A DNA stretch of 64,000 nt from Micropterus salmoides (lineage: Eukaryota > Chordata > Actinopteri > Centrarchiformes > Centrarchidae). How positions within the stretch are numbered: position 1 is the first letter of the stretch; every line of letters begins with the position of its first letter. This document shows positions 61,443 through 64,000 of this stretch, one piece after another. The notes under the pieces were generated by a model. That model did no database searches. It worked only from the letters and a program-made list of their open reading frames with translations, and was not told where the DNA came from. The stretch spans positions 22,068,269-22,132,268 of the forward strand of contig NW_024040817.1 of assembly GCF_014851395.1 (NCBI RefSeq). The letters run 5' to 3'. A program made the translations under genes and the position numbers.

Positions 61443-63268
61443 GTAAGACATTTTTTTTATGTGACAGGTGGTAATTCTTATTCCCACAAAACTGCGTGAA
61501 GAAACCTGTCAAAGTAAGAGACATGGACTCCAACAAGAACATGAGCTTATTACTCTTATTACCCAAAGGCATAGGGCATCAAGTGTACCTGGCTCTTAAT
61601 GTCTAGGCGTTTCTGTTTCAGTGGGAAGGTATTCCAGGTGCATTTTTGTCCCTGCATTCTAAGGACAGTAGCCTAGTCTGTCTTTTTTTGTGGGATTCGC
61701 ATGTAAACGTTTAACCAAGAAAAAATAGTCAAACAAATGTGAAGATGATTGTTCTAACAATTTGTTTGCTGTCCCACAGACCTGATGCTCTATATGCAAA
61801 CAACTAAATTGTTTACAGTATTTTATCATAGGCTTATAGTGTTGACTCTTGAGGTCGTGAGGTCATGTAATTCCTCTCTTATAAAACTCCAATAACAGAA
61901 CTCCAATTTATGTATTTGGGGCCTCAAACAGAAGAAATTTGTCATTTTCTGTAGTGGACTTCTGAAACATATCATCAGTTCAAAATCGTGTTTTAACAAT
62001 TCTCATAAAATTAGGAAAAGGTGATTAAACATTGTTTAGGTTGTTCTTTGAGATGTTAGAGAGGGTCAGTGGTCTCACCCTCTCCCCTGATTCATACAAC
62101 AGACAATTTCATATCCTCAAGTCAGTTAGGACAGCCTCAACTGGGGCTCCGTGGTCTCAATCTTTTTCTTTCACATGAAGCATGTAGAAGTCGCTTGTTA
62201 AGGCTGCAGCAGCTGCCCCTTCCAGCTGTGTGTGTGTGTCTTCAGGAAGAACAAGACATACTAAAGGTCAAAGGAAAACAACAACTGGTGTGAGAGGTGC
62301 ATTTCCACTGAGTGTTCTTCTAGAGCTCAGCAAAACCAGTGTCCAGCTTTGCCCCCCTTTAAAAGACCTACACTAGCAGTGTCACAGAGGCAGCTTGACA
62401 TAGATATGAAGATAGAAATAGCAACGCAGGACAGTCCGCCAGTTGCATAGATGGGAGGCATAAACTGTACACACACACATGGACAAAGACAAGAGAGACA
62501 GATACAACAAAACAGGTTCTGTTCTGTGTTTTATTAAATAGCTCAGGAGGAGCATGTGCAAATTCCACAGGGACCCGAATGTGCACAATGCGTGGGCTGT
62601 TTTCTGTCTCTCACAGCCATGGAAGAGAAGAATTTGTGATGTCAAGAAGTGACTGTTGCTGTGGATAATTTACTCGCTGAGTTGCCAACAACATAGAGAT
62701 TGAAACATGGTGACATAATCTTGGACATGAGCTGTTCCTGAAGAGTTGGCCACTTGTGCTTATCACCAGTTACTCTTGATGACGGAACCAAGAGACATCC
62801 TGTGCATAGTTGCATGTTCAGTATAATCTGGAAAAAAAACGAAAAAGAACAATGTGTATGCACGCTGCAGCACTTTCCTGTGGAGTTTCCTCAATGTGTT
62901 TTCCATTCACTTACCGCAGTGAAGGCCTTCGGTTGTTGAGCGACTGAAGGGTAGAGGTCCATTACTTTTCACACAATATGCTCCATTGTTCCTGTCTGAG
63001 TCCTGCCACAGGGCATTGTGGGAAGAAGAGGAGGACAGGGGTGGTGTGTGGGGGATGTGTCCGATTTCTCTGGAGAGGATGGAGCGCTCGCTGTTTCCTG
63101 TTTTGCGCTGGTGGAAGCGCTTCCTATTCAGGGAAGATGGTAGGAGGTCATCAAATAAATGTTCGCCTTAATGCAGTAGCAGCTTCTGACATTGGGGGGA
63201 GAAATCCTCGAAGCTCGTCAATGGCTGCAGTGCATGAAAATGATGGCAACTGTTTCTGGTATATTTAG

Positions 63269-64000
63269 GTATATCTGAGGCCTCAACATGCCAGCCCCAC
63301 CTCCTCCCCCTCCGCCTCCCCTGGCTCCCCCTCCTCCACCACCACCGCCCAGCGCTGCCCTGCCACAGGTAAGACTGTGTGTGACTCTAACTCTCTCTCT
63401 CATGCAATTGTAAAAGCTTACTCGGATCCTTCTCACTGACCATCAACCATCGCTTGGAGGTTATTTTGCATTATTGATTGAGGTAATACATACACACACA
63501 CACACACACATACACACACACACACATACATACACACACAAACACACATACACACACACACAAAGAGTAGGGCAGACAGCAGACTCTCAGTAGCAGAAGA
63601 GTGTTATGTTTCCACAGCAGGCGCACAGTGTCCTCATGTTAAATGAGTTGCCACTGCCAACGTAACTGCTGTCAACATAACTAACAATGATCCTTTCCCT
63701 TCGTACATCTCTTCTTCTTCTCTCACTTTGAATGTCATCCTCTTCTTCCTCACTTAACCTTTCAATTTACAATCATATAAAACAAAATGCACCAAATGGA
63801 CCCTGCAAATGTTTGTTCTATAAAAGCCATAAATTATTAATTGATTATCAAAATAGTCTGGGATGAATTTTTAGCCAGTTGACTAATTAACACTAACAAA
63901 GCTGTGCTCTGTAAAAGATCTTTTTTCTCTGTGTGACAGTGTCCGTCAGAGCCTCCTAAGCTCCAGTCTGGTGGAGGAGGGGGTGGAAGGAATGCCCTGT
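63269..64000 (+). CDS. wipf3: WAS/WASL-interacting protein family member 3, N-terminus (partial)
   Basis: WIP-family proteins bind actin through a WH2 domain and bind N-WASP, controlling actin assembly. The start codon is at 63288-63290 in an exon (about 63269-63368) encoding 27 residues: MPAP, two polyproline runs, then PSAALPQ. After a GT-AG intron the second exon begins at 63940 and stays in frame (CPSEPPKLQSGGGGGGRNAL), ending at the start of the WH2 domain (family consensus GRxALLxxI) where the window stops. WIPF3 is chosen over WIPF1/2 because prr15 is next door, as on human 7p14. The WH2 core and the C-terminal WASP-binding region lie outside the window. Confidence 0.85.
63489..63563. 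repeat. (CA)n microsatellite in wipf3 intron
   Basis: An interrupted CA run with TACA interruptions lies between the first two coding exons of wipf3. Confidence 0.9.

Overview
The window is nuclear DNA of a ray-finned (teleost) fish. Genes are split by GT-AG introns, CA/GT/AT microsatellites and teleost-type dispersed repeats are abundant, and the encoded proteins match vertebrate families. I rebuilt the genes by joining in-frame exons across splice sites. I recognise six protein genes, one unrecognised single-exon gene, and several transposable-element remnants.

Layout, left to right. (1) Positions 1-5.4 kb, minus strand: the 5' (N-terminal) part of dnah3, an axonemal dynein heavy chain that continues past the left edge. 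(2) 7.1-12.9 kb, plus strand: a complete dazl, the germ-cell RNA-binding protein, head to head with dnah3. (3) 13.5-37.9 kb, plus strand: rftn1 (raftlin), with a non-coding first exon, nine coding exons and very long introns. (4) 39.2-43.7 kb, minus strand: oxnad1, a mitochondrial-type oxidoreductase, tail to tail with rftn1. Its reading frame is broken at two separate runs of five G, which looks more like homopolymer collapse in the assembly than true decay. (5) 45.3-49.2 kb: an L2-like LINE split by an inserted MITE-like element. (6) 49.5-51.1 kb, plus strand: an intact 531-residue intronless ORF of unknown family. (7) 52.7-54.0 kb: a decayed Penelope-like retroelement with a GIY-YIG endonuclease remnant and a hammerhead-ribozyme-like motif. 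(8) 58.1-60.2 kb, plus strand: prr15. (9) 61.3-64 kb, plus strand: the start of wipf3, cut by the right edge.

The order and relative orientation dazl > rftn1 > < oxnad1 match the human 3p24 block. prr15-wipf3 match the adjacent human 7p14 pair. dnah3 is on human 16p. The window therefore joins three ancestral segments. The genes do not form one pathway: dnah3 (sperm and ciliary motility) and dazl (germline translation) share a divergent spacer, while rftn1 (lipid rafts), oxnad1 (redox), prr15 and wipf3 (actin) are separate jobs.

All splice sites and products are read by eye. Family assignments rest on remembered family features, without database searches.
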